In this document: piece after piece, positions 43,750 through 52,381 of the stretch
Numbering within the stretch: position 1 is the stretch's first letter
How the letters are laid out: each line of letters begins with the position of its first letter
DNA from: Mucilaginibacter aurantiaciroseus
GTDB taxonomy: Bacteria; Bacteroidota; Bacteroidia; Sphingobacteriales; Sphingobacteriaceae
Direction of reading: 5' to 3'
Assembly (NCBI RefSeq): GCF_024055595.1
Contig: NZ_JAMXOF010000003.1
Location: 310,001-374,000 of the forward strand
Length of the DNA: 64,000 bases
Notes under the pieces: model-generated
What the model was told of the DNA's origin: nothing
The model's input: only the letters and a program-made list of their open reading frames with translations
The model's database searches: none
Program-made: the position numbers and the translations under genes

Positions 43750-44172
43750 ATGTCTGGAATTAATAAAGTAATACTGGTTGGGCATTTGGGAAAAGACCCT
43801 GAAGTACGCCATTTAGAGGGTGGGGTTGCAGTGGCAAGTTTCCCGCTAGCAACGTCTGAAACATTTAACAAAGATGGCCGTAAAGTTGAACAAACCGAAT
43901 GGCACAACATTGTAATGTGGCGCGGCCTTGCTGATGTTGCAGCTAAGTTTTTACAAAAAGGCAAACTGGTTTATATAGAAGGTAAGCTGCGTACACGCTC
44001 TTTCGAAGACAAGGAAGGCATTAAAAAATACACTACCGAAGTAGTTGCTGAGAACTTTACCATGCTGGGCCGCAATACCGATTTTGAGAATGATAGCTCT
44101 GCTAAACCGGCCCTTAAAACATCAGACACCGACGGTTACCGCAACAATGATGCAGACGACCTTCCATTTTAA
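43750..44172 (+). CDS. ssb: Single-stranded DNA-binding protein
   Basis: A 140-residue OB-fold protein that coats single-stranded DNA in replication and repair. It starts MSGINKVILVGHLGKDPEVR, includes EWHNIVMWRGLADVAAKFL, and ends with the acidic partner-binding tip DADDLPF. It follows mutY by 23 bp. The protein is on the short side but complete. Confidence 0.97.
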   Translation: MSGINKVILVGHLGKDPEVRHLEGGVAVASFPLATSETFNKDGRKVEQTEWHNIVMWRGLADVAAKFLQKGKLVYIEGKLRTRSFEDKEGIKKYTTEVVAENFTMLGRNTDFENDSSAKPALKTSDTDGYRNNDADDLPF

Positions 44173-44198
44173 CCAATTATAATTCTGTTCATAATTTT

Positions 44199-44232
44199 AA
44201 GCCCTGCCGGTAACTAGACTGCCTCTGGGCTT
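44199..44232 (+). terminator. Likely terminator after ssb
   Basis: AAGCCC (44199-44204) pairs with GGGCTT (44227-44232) followed by TTGTTTTTG. The stem is short with a large loop, so this is a modest call. Confidence 0.5.
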
Positions 44233-44244
44233 TTGTTTTTGATA

Positions 44245-44345
44245 AAATAACGAATATCGAATTTCTCGCAGTTGCCTGGTTTCACCAAGTGTTCAAAAAG
44301 GGGTACGCCGTTCTGAATATCGAATGATGAAGTATGAAATTTATT
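44245..44345. repeat. Intergenic inverted repeat, family E
   Basis: AATAACGAATATCGAATTTC at the left and TTCTGAATATCGAATGATG at the right share GAATATCGAAT as direct strings, with a spacer of about 55 bp. It lies between ssb and the serine hydrolase gene and contains no frame of note. Confidence 0.45.
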
Positions 44346-44431
44346 GATCGATACCCTCTTTTTACAAATAAATAAATCCGCTTTAAATTTTTCGTTAAAT
44401 TAGTACCTCAAAGCCTGTAAAAAAAACCTGC

Positions 44432-45967
44432 ATGAAAAAATTATCTCTTCTTATTATCGCTCTTGTTTGCTTTACTACCGTTAACGCCCAAAATATCGAC
44501 AGGAGTAAATTTATTAAGGACAGTCTCGATCTATACATTAACAAAGCCCTTACCAACTGGCGCATCCCGGGCGTAGCGGTTTGTATCGTAAAGGATGGCA
44601 AAATTATATTGATGAAAGGCTACGGTATTAAAGAGCTTGGCCTACCCGGTAAAGTAGATCAGAATACGCTATTCATGATAGGCAGCAATACCAAGGCCTT
44701 CACGGCAACTGCATTAGCTATGCTACAGGCCGAAAAGAAGATCTCCCTTGATGAAAAGGTAACCAAATATATCCCGGAGTTTAAGCTGGATAACAAGCCT
44801 GCAGGCGAAATGGCCATAGTAAAAGATTTGCTGAGCCACCGGTTGGGTTTCCGCACCTTCCAGGGCGATTTCACCTTTTATAATACCAACTTAAACAGGC
44901 ACGAAGTAATAGAAAAGCTGGGCAAAATGAAGGCCACTTACCCCTTCCGTACTACATGGGGATATACTAATTCGGCATTTTTAACAGCCGGCGAGATTAT
45001 ACCGAGGGTTACCGGCAAACAATGGGAAGTGTTTTTAAAGGAAAGCATTTTTGCCCCGCTTGGGATGACCAATACTCTTGCCCTTACTGCCGAAATGCCC
45101 AAAGCGCTTAACCGCACTGTTCCGCATACCTTAATTGATGGGCGACTATCTGCTATACCGTACTGTAATATTGATGGTTTGGCGCCTGCGGGTAGTATCA
45201 GCTCATCTGCAACAGATATGGGTAAATGGGTAATGGCCTTGCTTGATAATGGAAAGGTGGGCAATAAACAGGTGATCCCCGCCGCTGCAATTGCGGCTAC
45301 CCGCCAACCGCAGGACTTTGTAAGCAGCGTAAGCCACTTAAACGGAGAAATAGGCTTTGAGCTGTACGGCCTTGGCTGGCTTTTGCAGGATTACAGCGGC
45401 CGCCGCCTGGTAATGCACGATGGTGGTGTTAACGGCTATGTGTCATCGGTTACGTTGGTACCTAAAGAGAACCTGGGCATCGTTATCCTAACCAATACCG
45501 ACCAAAACGCCCTTTACGAAGCTATGCGTTGGGATATTTTGGACGCTTTCTTTAAAAACAAAAACAACCATTACAACGACACTTATTTGGGATATAATAA
45601 AACGAATACAACCAACTTCCAGGCTATTGATAAAAAGATGCGCGACAGCACTTTGCTGAACCTGAAGCCGCAACTATCTACAGGCAAATACAGCGGCAAG
45701 TACGTGAACGACCTATACGGCAGCCTGGAAATTACCCCCGGCGATGCCGGTAATGACCTGGAGATCCGCTTTGAGCACCACCCAAAAATGTTTGCCCGTT
45801 TGCAGCCCCTTGGCGCTAACCGCTTCTACGTAACCTTCTCCGATCCGGTATTGGGTAAAGCCATATTTCCATTCACAGTTGTGGATGGCAAGGTAACCGG
45901 GGTACGCGTTAAGGTAGCCGACTTTGTAGAGTACAACGCCTACGATTTTAAAAAGGTGGATAAATAG
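44432..45967 (+). CDS. Exported serine hydrolase, class C beta-lactamase-like, with DUF3471 tail
   Basis: A 511-residue periplasmic protein. The signal peptide ends VNAQ (residue 20). The beta-lactamase/DD-peptidase fold has SxxK (Ser85-Lys88 in MIGSNTKAF), YxN (WGYTNSAF, about 175) and a VMHDGGVNGY segment in place of KTG (H-x-G form, near 330). The C-terminal 100 residues look like DUF3471. Likely an esterase, peptidase or amidase for small envelope molecules; resistance is not implied. It stands alone, with a hairpin repeat before it and a family F repeat just after it. Confidence 0.88.
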   Translation: MKKLSLLIIALVCFTTVNAQNIDRSKFIKDSLDLYINKALTNWRIPGVAVCIVKDGKIILMKGYGIKELGLPGKVDQNTLFMIGSNTKAFTATALAMLQAEKKISLDEKVTKYIPEFKLDNKPAGEMAIVKDLLSHRLGFRTFQGDFTFYNTNLNRHEVIEKLGKMKATYPFRTTWGYTNSAFLTAGEIIPRVTGKQWEVFLKESIFAPLGMTNTLALTAEMPKALNRTVPHTLIDGRLSAIPYCNIDGLAPAGSISSSATDMGKWVMALLDNGKVGNKQVIPAAAIAATRQPQDFVSSVSHLNGEIGFELYGLGWLLQDYSGRRLVMHDGGVNGYVSSVTLVPKENLGIVILTNTDQNALYEAMRWDILDAFFKNKNNHYNDTYLGYNKTNTTNFQAIDKKMRDSTLLNLKPQLSTGKYSGKYVNDLYGSLEITPGDAGNDLEIRFEHHPKMFARLQPLGANRFYVTFSDPVLGKAIFPFTVVDGKVTGVRVKVADFVEYNAYDFKKVDK

Positions 45968-45985
45968 ACGCCCATGGGGATGATA

Positions 45986-46087
45986 AAATGTTCACGTTCA
46001 CGGTATGAACACATACACTAATATTTGTAAATAACAGATAATTAGATATTTAAATATTTGGTTACTGACAAAACAGCGCCACCATTT
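45986..46087 (+). repeat. 102-bp dispersed repeat, family F copy 3
   Basis: Starts AAATGTTCACGTTCACGG and ends TTACTGACAAAACAGCGCCA before CCATTT. The copy is at the same length as the other two. It marks the left boundary of a scar region with no intact gene until 46461. Confidence 0.7.
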
Positions 46088-46175
46088 ACTATTAATTTTT
46101 TCAGGGTAAAAATTAATAATTAAACCGGCCTGCACCCGCACTTAAAACGACCTCGGGTGATACCCTGATAGTGAC

Positions 46176-46250
46176 CAATTACAACCAATCCGCCAATCCC
46201 AATTTTAAGATCTCTATTAATTCCGGATCGTTAAATTGATAATCGTCCGG
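46176..46250. repeat. 75-bp direct repeat, orphan copy of the phosphatase gene 3' end
   Basis: Identical to 47350-47424 apart from one base. It contains the last 24 codons of the phosphotyrosine phosphatase gene (minus strand) but no gene body follows; at 46251 a methyltransferase fragment begins in the opposite direction. The two copies are in direct orientation and lie 1.1 kb apart. Confidence 0.93.
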
Positions 46251-46251
46251 C

Positions 46252-46383
46252 GACTGGTATTTAAACCATCGGACCGAAGAACAGCTATATCGTCTTGCAA
46301 GGCAGGCAGGATATGATCAACTAAACATTACTGTTGGGCGAGAGCCAGAAAACGTAAATCCATTTCTCCACTTGAGAAAATAG
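46252..46383 (+). pseudogene. C-terminal fragment of a probable SAM-dependent methyltransferase
   Basis: An open frame of 43 codons without start codon that begins exactly at the edge of the 75-bp repeat and ends TAG at 46381. It reads GDWYLNHRTEEQLYRLARQA and continues TVGREPENVNPFLHLRK. The pattern E-x-L-x-x-L-A-x-x-A-G and the G-x-E-P-x-x-V-N-x-F-L-H end resemble the C-termini of class I methyltransferases, as far as I can judge by eye. It is a fragment left by rearrangement and is not functional. Confidence 0.55.
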
Positions 46384-46460
46384 CACATTCATGACTGTCA
46401 TAAATCAGCTAACCACAAGGAATTTAAACTAAGAAAAAAAATGATTATAATGGTTAATGC

Positions 46461-46940
46461 TTATGTAGTGCTCCCTTTTTCTTGTTGTATTTTTTGTAAT
46501 TCTTCTATATCCGCTTTATCCTTTAATCTACCAGTGTTAAATTTCGACAATACAAGGTCGCTTAAGTGAAGGAACGGAATTTTTACGCCATCAATATCTG
46601 CAATAATTTTTCTCTGATCTGCTTGCTCAAACTCAATCATGCTAATTCTGGTCAGGAAATCTACTTTTTCCGGTTCGTCCCACATCGAAAAGACAATATG
46701 TTTTTTAAAATCCAGTTCAGCAATATGCAGTATGTCTTCTTCATCAAAGTTCATTTGTCTTAGAACATCTAACAATTTCAACTTATTTACATTATCTGGT
46801 CTTAGCCACAAATCCACATCGCCAGTGCTTCTTGCATAGCCATGAAATATTACAGAATAGCCACCAATTACAATAAAATCAACTTTCTTTAATAAAAGCT
46901 CCTTTAGTAAGCCTTGATGTTTTTCAATAAACAGGTTCAT
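46461..46940 (-). CDS. Nucleotidyltransferase (AbiEii/MNT-like), possible toxin or antitoxin
   Basis: A 159-residue protein of the minimal nucleotidyltransferase fold. Signature GGYS (residues 26-29) is followed by a helix and TGDVDLWL, with metal ligands Asp41 and Asp43. The third acidic residue may be in EKVDFL near 91. The rest is helical and ends Lys/Glu-rich. Proteins of this kind act in AbiE-like or MNT-HEPN toxin-antitoxin pairs, where they transfer nucleotides to tRNA or protein. Its start overlaps the stop of the small gene upstream (46937) by 4 nt, as in a two-gene module. It lies between the two 75-bp direct repeats. Confidence 0.78.
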   Translation of the reverse strand: MNLFIEKHQGLLKELLLKKVDFIVIGGYSVIFHGYARSTGDVDLWLRPDNVNKLKLLDVLRQMNFDEEDILHIAELDFKKHIVFSMWDEPEKVDFLTRISMIEFEQADQRKIIADIDGVKIPFLHLSDLVLSKFNTGRLKDKADIEELQKIQQEKGSTT

Positions 46941-47143
46941 CCAGCGGTGATTATTCTAATTTTACCTGTTGCAGTTCTACTCTTTAGGTCTTCCCGGCTT
47001 ACTTGATATACACGTAAAATAAGTTCAACAGTATGTCTTAAACGATCAATAGGTGATTGCTTGATGATATTCTGAATTTCAGTTGCTTTAGCTTCTTCAA
47101 ATGAGTCGAAAATTCGTATCCTGTCTTTTGTCTTATTCATCAC
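46937..47143 (-). CDS. Small partner of the nucleotidyltransferase (putative antitoxin/partner)
   Basis: A 68-residue protein, start either Met1 or Met2 (MNKTKDRIRIFDSFEEA). It has a mixed-charge helix-rich sequence with IIKQSPIDRLRHTVELILRV and no recognised DNA-binding motif. The stop overlaps the following gene's start by 4 nt, which indicates coupled translation. By context it is the first gene of a two-gene toxin-antitoxin-like module. Which of the two is toxic is not clear. I do not recognise the family. Confidence 0.6.
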   Translation of the reverse strand: MMNKTKDRIRIFDSFEEAKATEIQNIIKQSPIDRLRHTVELILRVYQVSREDLKSRTATGKIRIITAG

Positions 47144-47349
47144 AATACCATTTAGTAAAATATATACAGCTATCAGTATACTATTTGTTTTCCCGGGCCT
47201 TCAATAAACACTTGTAAAACACTTCTTTTTCCGCATAACGCTTCTTAAGTTTTTCTACTTTGTTTGTTGTAATATTTCTATAGCTTTAATTAGAATCAAA
47301 CGTAAATATATGTATTTCCTGAATGATATTACGGATTTTAGCCCCATAT

Positions 47350-47424
47350 CAATTACAACCAATCCGCCAATCCCAATTTTAAGATCTCTATTAATTCCGG
47401 ATCGTTGAATTGATAATCGTCCGG
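47350..47424. repeat. 75-bp direct repeat, copy inside the phosphatase gene
   Basis: The 3' end of the phosphotyrosine phosphatase gene; the matching orphan copy is at 46176-46250, with one base different. The arrangement (gene end, 1.1-kb cargo, orphan gene end) resembles integration at the 3' end of a gene. Confidence 0.93.
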
Positions 47425-47666
47425 GATGTTTAGAACGATGAGTTGCTTCTGGTGGATGTCAAATCGTTGTTTGACGATGTCCCGGTGTTTATAGTCCATC
47501 ACAAAAACCACATTGGCCCAATCCATTAATTTTTGGTTGAGCTTAATGCGCGCCTTATCACTGGTACCTGCGCTGCGCGCATTGTGCAATTGATGGCCTT
47601 TAAACAGCAGCTCGGCAGTGGGGCTACGCCATTGGTTTTACTGCAGATGAAGAGAAGGTTGGGCAC
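47353..47666 (-). pseudogene. Low-molecular-weight protein tyrosine phosphatase gene with a one-base frameshift
   Basis: From a GTG at 47666 the frame reads PNLLFICSK, then breaks in a run of A (about 47637) and continues in another frame as NQWRSPTAELLFKGHQL. With one A restored, the catalytic loop C-x5-R is complete (CSKNQWRS) and the rest runs to the stop at 47353 (DWANVVFVMDYKHRDIV, IVLNIPDDYQF). Such phosphatases of about 105 residues are common in Bacteroidota. The break may be real or a homopolymer sequencing error. The frame from 47589 is only the C-terminal part. Confidence 0.8.
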
Positions 47667-47672
47667 GGAGTA

Positions 47673-48329
47673 TTAACTAACTACTAAAATACGTATTGCG
47701 GCGGTTGCTATTAAAACCATTATAGCAAGATAGAAAATGATTCTGCCTTGCGCCCTGTCACTTTCAATATAACTGTAAACCTGCTCGCCATTGGGCAATG
47801 TTTTTTTACTGCTAAATAAGTGCCAGCCAATAAACGCGCCTAAAACACCACCAAGCAAAGCAAAAATATAACCGATTATGATCCATGTTCCCTGTGGCTT
47901 TTCGGGTTCTTTTAAATCATCCAGTCGTTTGTTATTCAACTGCTTTACGGTTTCGTCTGTAATATTAACACCCCGTTCCTGGAGGATCTTAACAGCCAAT
48001 AAATTATCAAACAGGCTCCATTCGTCAGGTTTAGAAACCAGTTCTGTAAGTTCTTCGTTGGTAAAGGCGTATAAATAATGGTCTGTATCAGTGGCGGCAA
48101 CGCTTTGGCTTTCCTGGGTTTTTAGGATCTCATTTAACTTTGTAAAATCATCAGCACTAATTTTAACAGCATAATCTTTTGCTGTTTCGTCAGTATAAAA
48201 TGTGGGGTTAAACAATGTTGATTCTTCCTCAATTTTGTAAGGGATGTTATTTCTCTCTAAAACGTTAGCAAGGTCGCTTGCCAATGCCTCATCGTTAAAC
48301 TTTTTATAGGTTATTAGTTCAGTGTTCAT
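47673..48329 (-). CDS. DUF2007-like protein with C-terminal membrane segments
   Basis: A protein of 218 residues from MNTELITYKKF, the start typical of DUF2007 proteins (putative signal transducing). A start four codons earlier would overlap the upstream gene by 11 nt. The N-terminal 75 residues form the DUF2007-like fold, the middle includes a helical segment (LAVKILQERGVNITDETVKQ), and two hydrophobic segments span about 155-175 and 195-215. Function is not known. It follows the amidohydrolase gene by one base, so it is in its operon. The frameshifted phosphatase gene lies just downstream. Confidence 0.75.
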   Translation of the reverse strand: MNTELITYKKFNDEALASDLANVLERNNIPYKIEEESTLFNPTFYTDETAKDYAVKISADDFTKLNEILKTQESQSVAATDTDHYLYAFTNEELTELVSKPDEWSLFDNLLAVKILQERGVNITDETVKQLNNKRLDDLKEPEKPQGTWIIIGYIFALLGGVLGAFIGWHLFSSKKTLPNGEQVYSYIESDRAQGRIIFYLAIMVLIATAAIRILVVS

Positions 48330-48330
48330 C

Positions 48331-49638
48331 TTATTTCCCATTCCCCGCCATATAATCCAGTGTCAAATTACACAAGGCTTTTACACCAAGCGTAAAGCCG
48401 CTTTCATCCAGATAAAAATCGGGCGTATGGTGCGATGGCGCTGTTAAGCTATTGCCGCCTTTTGGCATCCCTCCTAAAAAGAAGAATATGCCGGGCACCT
48501 TTTGCTGGTAAAAGCTAAAATCCTCCGCACCGGTAACGGGTGGGCGCAGCAATACGTTTTCCTTGCCTGCGGTAGCTTCCAGCGTAGGCAGCATTTTGGC
48601 GGTTAAGGCTATATCATTAAACGTAACGGGATATTTATTACTAAACGGGATCTGTACCTCGGCTTTGGCGCCGTATGCTTCGGCGGTTTTGGTGGCAATA
48701 CGTATTACGTTATCGGTGATCAGTTTTTCATCGGCATCGGTAAAGTATCGTACCGTACCTTGCATTTTAACACTCTCGGGGATGATATTAAAGCGCGAGC
48801 CGCCGTTTATTAAACCGATGGTAACAACAGCCGGGTTTTCGGTAACGTTGATGTTGCGGCTTACAATGCTTTGCAGGCTGCTGATGATTTGTGCCGATAC
48901 CACAATTGGGTCAACACTGCTCCACGGGTAAGCCCCGTGTGCCGAGCGGCCTTTTACAATGATCTGCAGGTCTTTTACGCCTGCCATGGTACCACCCGGG
49001 CGATAAACTATTTTACCCACTTCGGTTTGCGAATTGATGTGCAGGCCAAATATTACATCAACCTTTGGGTTTTCCATTACGCCCTGTTTTACCATTTCTT
49101 CGGCACCGCCTTTTTCACCAAGGGGTGCACCTTCTTCGGCCGGCTGAAAAATGAATTTCACCGTACCATGCAGGTCTTTTTTCATAGAGGATAGCACCTC
49201 GGCAACCGCCATCAGGATAGCCATGTGCGAATCGTGCCCGCAGGCGTGCATCACGCCAACTTCCTGCCCGTTATATTGTGTTTTTACTTTTGATGCGAAG
49301 GGCAGGTTTACCCGCTCGGTAACCGGCAGGCCATCCATATCTGCCCGTAGTGCAACAACAGGGCCGGGCAGGCCGCCTTTTAAGATGCCCACCACACCGG
49401 TAGTGGCAATGCCTGTTTTAACCTCGATACCTAACGATTGCAAGTGTTTGGCAATAATTACCGATGTGCGCACCTCGCGGTTGCCCAGCTCCGGGTGTTC
49501 GTGAAAATCGCGGCGCCAGGCAATTATTTTGCTTTCCAGCGCATCGGCCTTAGTACCGATCGTTTTTTTTGTGGCTGAGTTTTGGGCAAAGCCCTGTAGA
49601 ACGGAAATACAAAAAAGAAGGGTTAAAAGCTTTTTCAT
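48331..49638 (-). CDS. M20-family amidohydrolase (hippurate hydrolase-like), exported
   Basis: A 435-residue metal-dependent amidase or carboxypeptidase. A signal peptide ends GFAQ (about 18). Metal-site motifs are ADMDGLPV (near 99), HACGHDSHMA (near 131), PAEEGAPLGEKGGAEEMVKQ (near 167), and HTPDFYLDE near the end. A dimerisation lid lies between about 220 and 330. The secretion signal is unlike cytoplasmic IAA-type members and suggests a role in the periplasm. Substrate is not set. It is followed by a DUF2007-like gene with one base between. Confidence 0.9.
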   Translation of the reverse strand: MKKLLTLLFCISVLQGFAQNSATKKTIGTKADALESKIIAWRRDFHEHPELGNREVRTSVIIAKHLQSLGIEVKTGIATTGVVGILKGGLPGPVVALRADMDGLPVTERVNLPFASKVKTQYNGQEVGVMHACGHDSHMAILMAVAEVLSSMKKDLHGTVKFIFQPAEEGAPLGEKGGAEEMVKQGVMENPKVDVIFGLHINSQTEVGKIVYRPGGTMAGVKDLQIIVKGRSAHGAYPWSSVDPIVVSAQIISSLQSIVSRNINVTENPAVVTIGLINGGSRFNIIPESVKMQGTVRYFTDADEKLITDNVIRIATKTAEAYGAKAEVQIPFSNKYPVTFNDIALTAKMLPTLEATAGKENVLLRPPVTGAEDFSFYQQKVPGIFFFLGGMPKGGNSLTAPSHHTPDFYLDESGFTLGVKALCNLTLDYMAGNGK

Positions 49639-49717
49639 TGCTGCGGGTTTTGTGCAGTAAGATAAACCTTTAACCCTAAAATATAAAATAGGATAATGTA
49701 GATGCCTGTTTATAAAA

Positions 49718-49940
49718 TTAAATAGGCGTAACGACAGTACTGTCTACTGCCTTAACGGTAATGGTAAATATCAGTACCGAATTAGGCGGGATAGGGCCAT
49801 TTGCATATTGCCCGTAAGCGAATGCCGATGGAAGTATCAATTTTAGCTTGCACCGCGGTATCAAACGGTGGTGTTACCTCTTTTAAGCATAAAGCAAAGC
49901 CCACTTCCAATACGCTTAGTATAAATAAGTATTTTTTTAT
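49718..49940 (-). pseudogene. Decayed FKBP-type isomerase copy with internal deletion
   Basis: The minus strand reads KKYLFILSVLEVGFALCLKE from an ATA at the position where a start ATG would be, followed by a short piece. After a frame change it reads KLILPSAFAYGQYANGPIPP and NSVLIFTITVKAVDSTVVTP to a stop at 49718. Both ends match the intact FKBP gene beside it (signal and C-terminal domain), but the middle of the FKBP domain is missing. It is a dead tandem paralogue. Confidence 0.8.
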
Positions 49941-49972
49941 ACGGGTAGCCGCTATGGGTGTTTTTTATAATT

Positions 49973-50440
49973 TTAATTAAAGCTTAACAAATCAATAGTA
50001 AACACCAATACTGAATTAGCAGGTATTGCTGTGCCGGGAGATTGGTTGCCGTACCCTAAAACTGATGGTATAATTAACAGGATGCGACCGCCTTTTTTTA
50101 TTTTCGGGATTCCTACTTGCCATCCCTTTATTAAATTCGATAATTGACTGGTAAGGTTGGCCGGTTGCGCAAATACACTTCCATTTAAAAGTTTGCCTGT
50201 ATAATTTACGGTAACGCTACTTGTAACAATAGGGCTGGTACCCGTGCCTTCGGTTAAAACCTGGTAATATAACCCGCTGTCATCTTTTGTAGCAGTAATA
50301 CTTGGGTTGGCCTTTAAATAAGCCTGGATGGCGGTTTCATCTTTTGCGGCCTGTGCAGCAGCATCAAAGGTATCTCCTTGCTTTTTGCATGATGCAAAAA
50401 CGGCAACAAATAAACTTAGTATGAGTATGGTTTTTTTCAT
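49973..50440 (-). CDS. FKBP-type peptidyl-prolyl isomerase lipoprotein
   Basis: A 155-residue isomerase that should assist protein folding in the envelope. A lipoprotein signal ends VFASC (Cys17). The FKBP fold spans about 55-155: SGLYYQVLTEGTG, VTVNYTGKLLNGSVF and GRILLIIPSVLGYGNQSPG, ending VLVFTIDLL. It is 20 bp downstream of aspS, probably one unit. A broken copy of it lies just downstream. Confidence 0.92.
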   Translation of the reverse strand: MKKTILILSLFVAVFASCKKQGDTFDAAAQAAKDETAIQAYLKANPSITATKDDSGLYYQVLTEGTGTSPIVTSSVTVNYTGKLLNGSVFAQPANLTSQLSNLIKGWQVGIPKIKKGGRILLIIPSVLGYGNQSPGTAIPANSVLVFTIDLLSFN

Positions 50441-50460
50441 GTTATTAATAACGTGTAAAT

Positions 50461-52215
50461 TTAAGCAGGTGATACAGTTGTTTTAATTTTTAATTCGTTT
50501 AACTGTGTATCAGCAATGGTTGACGGCGAATCGATCATCACATCGCGGCCCGAATTGTTCTTAGGGAATGCGATCACATCACGGATAGAATCGAGGCCTG
50601 CGAAGATCGATGTCAACCTGTCGAAACCGAACGCGATACCCCCGTGCGGAGGTGCGCCGTATTCAAAGGCATCCATTAAAAAGCCAAATTGCTTTTGCGC
50701 TTCTTCATTAGAAAAACCAAGGTGCTTAAACATCAAAGCCTGTAATTCACGGTCGTGGATCCTTATAGAACCACCGCCAATTTCGGTACCGTTTATAACT
50801 AAGTCGTAGGCGTTTGCACGTACGTTTTTAGGGTCGGTATCCAATAAGGCGATATCTTCCGGCTTAGGTGAAGTGAACGGGTGGTGCATGGCATGGAAAC
50901 GCGAGGTTTCTTCGTCCCACTCTAGCAGCGGGAAATCTAACACCCAAAGCGGCGCGAATTTATTTTTATCGCGCAGGCCTAAACGCCTGCCTATCTCTAA
51001 ACGCAGCTCGTTTAATTGCTTGCGTACTTTATCGGTTTCGCCGGCTAAAATTAATATCAGATCGCCTTTTTCTGTTTCAAGAGCGGCGCTCCATTTTGCC
51101 AGTTCTTCTTCGTTATAAAATTTATCTACTGATGATTTTAGGAGGCCGTCCTCGTTATGGCGGGCGTAAATTAAACCGGTAGCGCCAATTTGCGGGCGTT
51201 TCATCCACTCGGTCAATTCATCAATTTGCTTGCGGGTATAGTTGGCGCAACCTTTAGCATTGATACCAACAACCAACTCGGCATTGTCAAAAATGCTGAA
51301 GCCCTTGCCTTTAACCACATCGTTCAGTTCAACAAACTCCATCCCAAAACGGGTATCGGGTTTATCTGAACCGTATAAACGCATAGCATCGGCGTATTGC
51401 ATGCGAGGGAAATCGCCAAGCTCCAATCCTTTTACGTTACGGAACAGGTGGCGGGTTAACCCCTCAAATATATTCAGGATATCTTCCTGGGTAACGAACG
51501 ACATTTCGCAGTCTATCTGGGTAAACTCCGGCTGGCGGTCGGCACGCAGGTCCTCGTCCCTAAAACATTTCACGATCTGAAAGTAACGGTCAAAACCGCT
51601 TACCATCAGTAATTGTTTAAAAGTTTGTGGCGATTGCGGTAGGGCGTAAAACTCGCCCGGGTTCATTCGACTTGGCACCACAAAATCGCGCGCACCTTCA
51701 GGGGTCGATTTAATAAGCACCGGGGTTTCTACCTCTATAAAATCCAATCCATCTAAATACTTACGAATCTCTTGTGCCATTTTGTGGCGCAAAACAAGGT
51801 TGTTGCGGATAGGGTTACGGCGCAGGTCTAAGTAGCGGTACTTAGCGCGCAGTTCCTCGCCGCCATCGGTATCATCCTCAATCATAAACGGAGGGATCTT
51901 GGATGAATTCAATATCTCCAATTCGGTTACGGTAATTTCTACCTCACCGGTTGCGATCCTGGTGTTTTTGTTAGAACGCTCTACCACGGTGCCTGTAACC
52001 TTAATTACAAACTCGCGGCCCAGCTGCTTACCGGCTTCACGCAGGTCGGCGTCGGTATCGGTATTTAAAACCAGTTGGGTTAAACCATAACGGTCGCGCA
52101 TATCTATAAATGTGGTGCCGCCCAGGTCCCGAGATTTTTGAACCCAGCCGCAAAGGGTTACCGTTTCACCTAAATTGCTGATATTTAATTGCCCGCAGGT
52201 GTGTGTTCTAAGCAT
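50461..52215 (-). CDS. aspS: Aspartate-tRNA ligase
   Basis: A class II aminoacyl-tRNA synthetase of 584 residues. The N-terminal OB-fold anticodon-binding domain starts [11 protein letters not shown]. Class motifs are visible: [20 protein letters not shown] (motif 1 region), [20 protein letters not shown] (motif 2) and GIAFGFDRL (motif 3). The bacterial GAD insert lies between motif 2 and 3. The ATG start is supported by a TACTTTTG box 22 bp upstream. It heads a unit with the FKBP gene. Confidence 0.97.
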   Translation of the reverse strand: MLRTHTCGQLNISNLGETVTLCGWVQKSRDLGGTTFIDMRDRYGLTQLVLNTDTDADLREAGKQLGREFVIKVTGTVVERSNKNTRIATGEVEITVTELEILNSSKIPPFMIEDDTDGGEELRAKYRYLDLRRNPIRNNLVLRHKMAQEIRKYLDGLDFIEVETPVLIKSTPEGARDFVVPSRMNPGEFYALPQSPQTFKQLLMVSGFDRYFQIVKCFRDEDLRADRQPEFTQIDCEMSFVTQEDILNIFEGLTRHLFRNVKGLELGDFPRMQYADAMRLYGSDKPDTRFGMEFVELNDVVKGKGFSIFDNAELVVGINAKGCANYTRKQIDELTEWMKRPQIGATGLIYARHNEDGLLKSSVDKFYNEEELAKWSAALETEKGDLILILAGETDKVRKQLNELRLEIGRRLGLRDKNKFAPLWVLDFPLLEWDEETSRFHAMHHPFTSPKPEDIALLDTDPKNVRANAYDLVINGTEIGGGSIRIHDRELQALMFKHLGFSNEEAQKQFGFLMDAFEYGAPPHGGIAFGFDRLTSIFAGLDSIRDVIAFPKNNSGRDVMIDSPSTIADTQLNELKIKTTVSPA

Positions 52216-52236
52216 AATTCCTTCTTTTAAAAGTTT

Positions 52237-52244
52237 GCAAAAGT
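52237..52244 (-). promoter_or_regulatory. Putative -7 box for aspS
   Basis: TACTTTTG on the minus strand fits TAnnTTTG, 22 bp upstream of the aspS start, which leaves a very short untranslated leader. The -33 region would fall in the neighbouring family C repeat. Confidence 0.5.
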
Positions 52245-52252
52245 AGGTTTTT

Positions 52253-52350
52253 AGACCGAAAGTCCGAAAGTTCGAAAGACAGAAAGTGTTTAAAGTACAA
52301 CAATCATATTGTTTTCTTGCGGACTTTTCCCGACTTGCCGACTTGCGGAC
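52253..52350. repeat. Intergenic inverted repeat, family C copy 1
   Basis: AGACCGAAAGTCCGAAAGTTCG on the left is mirrored by CGGACTTTTCCCGACTTGCCG on the right, each split in short units of the CCGAAAGTC kind. It separates divergent aspS and the thiamine operon and overlaps parts of both promoters. A second copy lies at 58.65-58.80 kb. Confidence 0.6.
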
Positions 52351-52372
52351 ATCAAAATAACATATATATTTG
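52343..52372 (+). promoter_or_regulatory. Promoter of the thiamine operon
   Basis: TTG at 52343-52345, 19 bp of spacing, and TATATTTG at 52365-52372, which matches the Bacteroidota sigma consensus (TTG - N19 - TAnnTTTG). Transcription would begin near 52380, exactly at the 5' edge of the TPP riboswitch. Confidence 0.75.
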
Positions 52373-52381
52373 CCCCATAAT

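Noticed and set aside
47143..47349. Lys/Arg-rich 33-codon stretch between the small partner gene and the direct repeat
   Set aside because: No start codon and no homology I can see; left unassigned.
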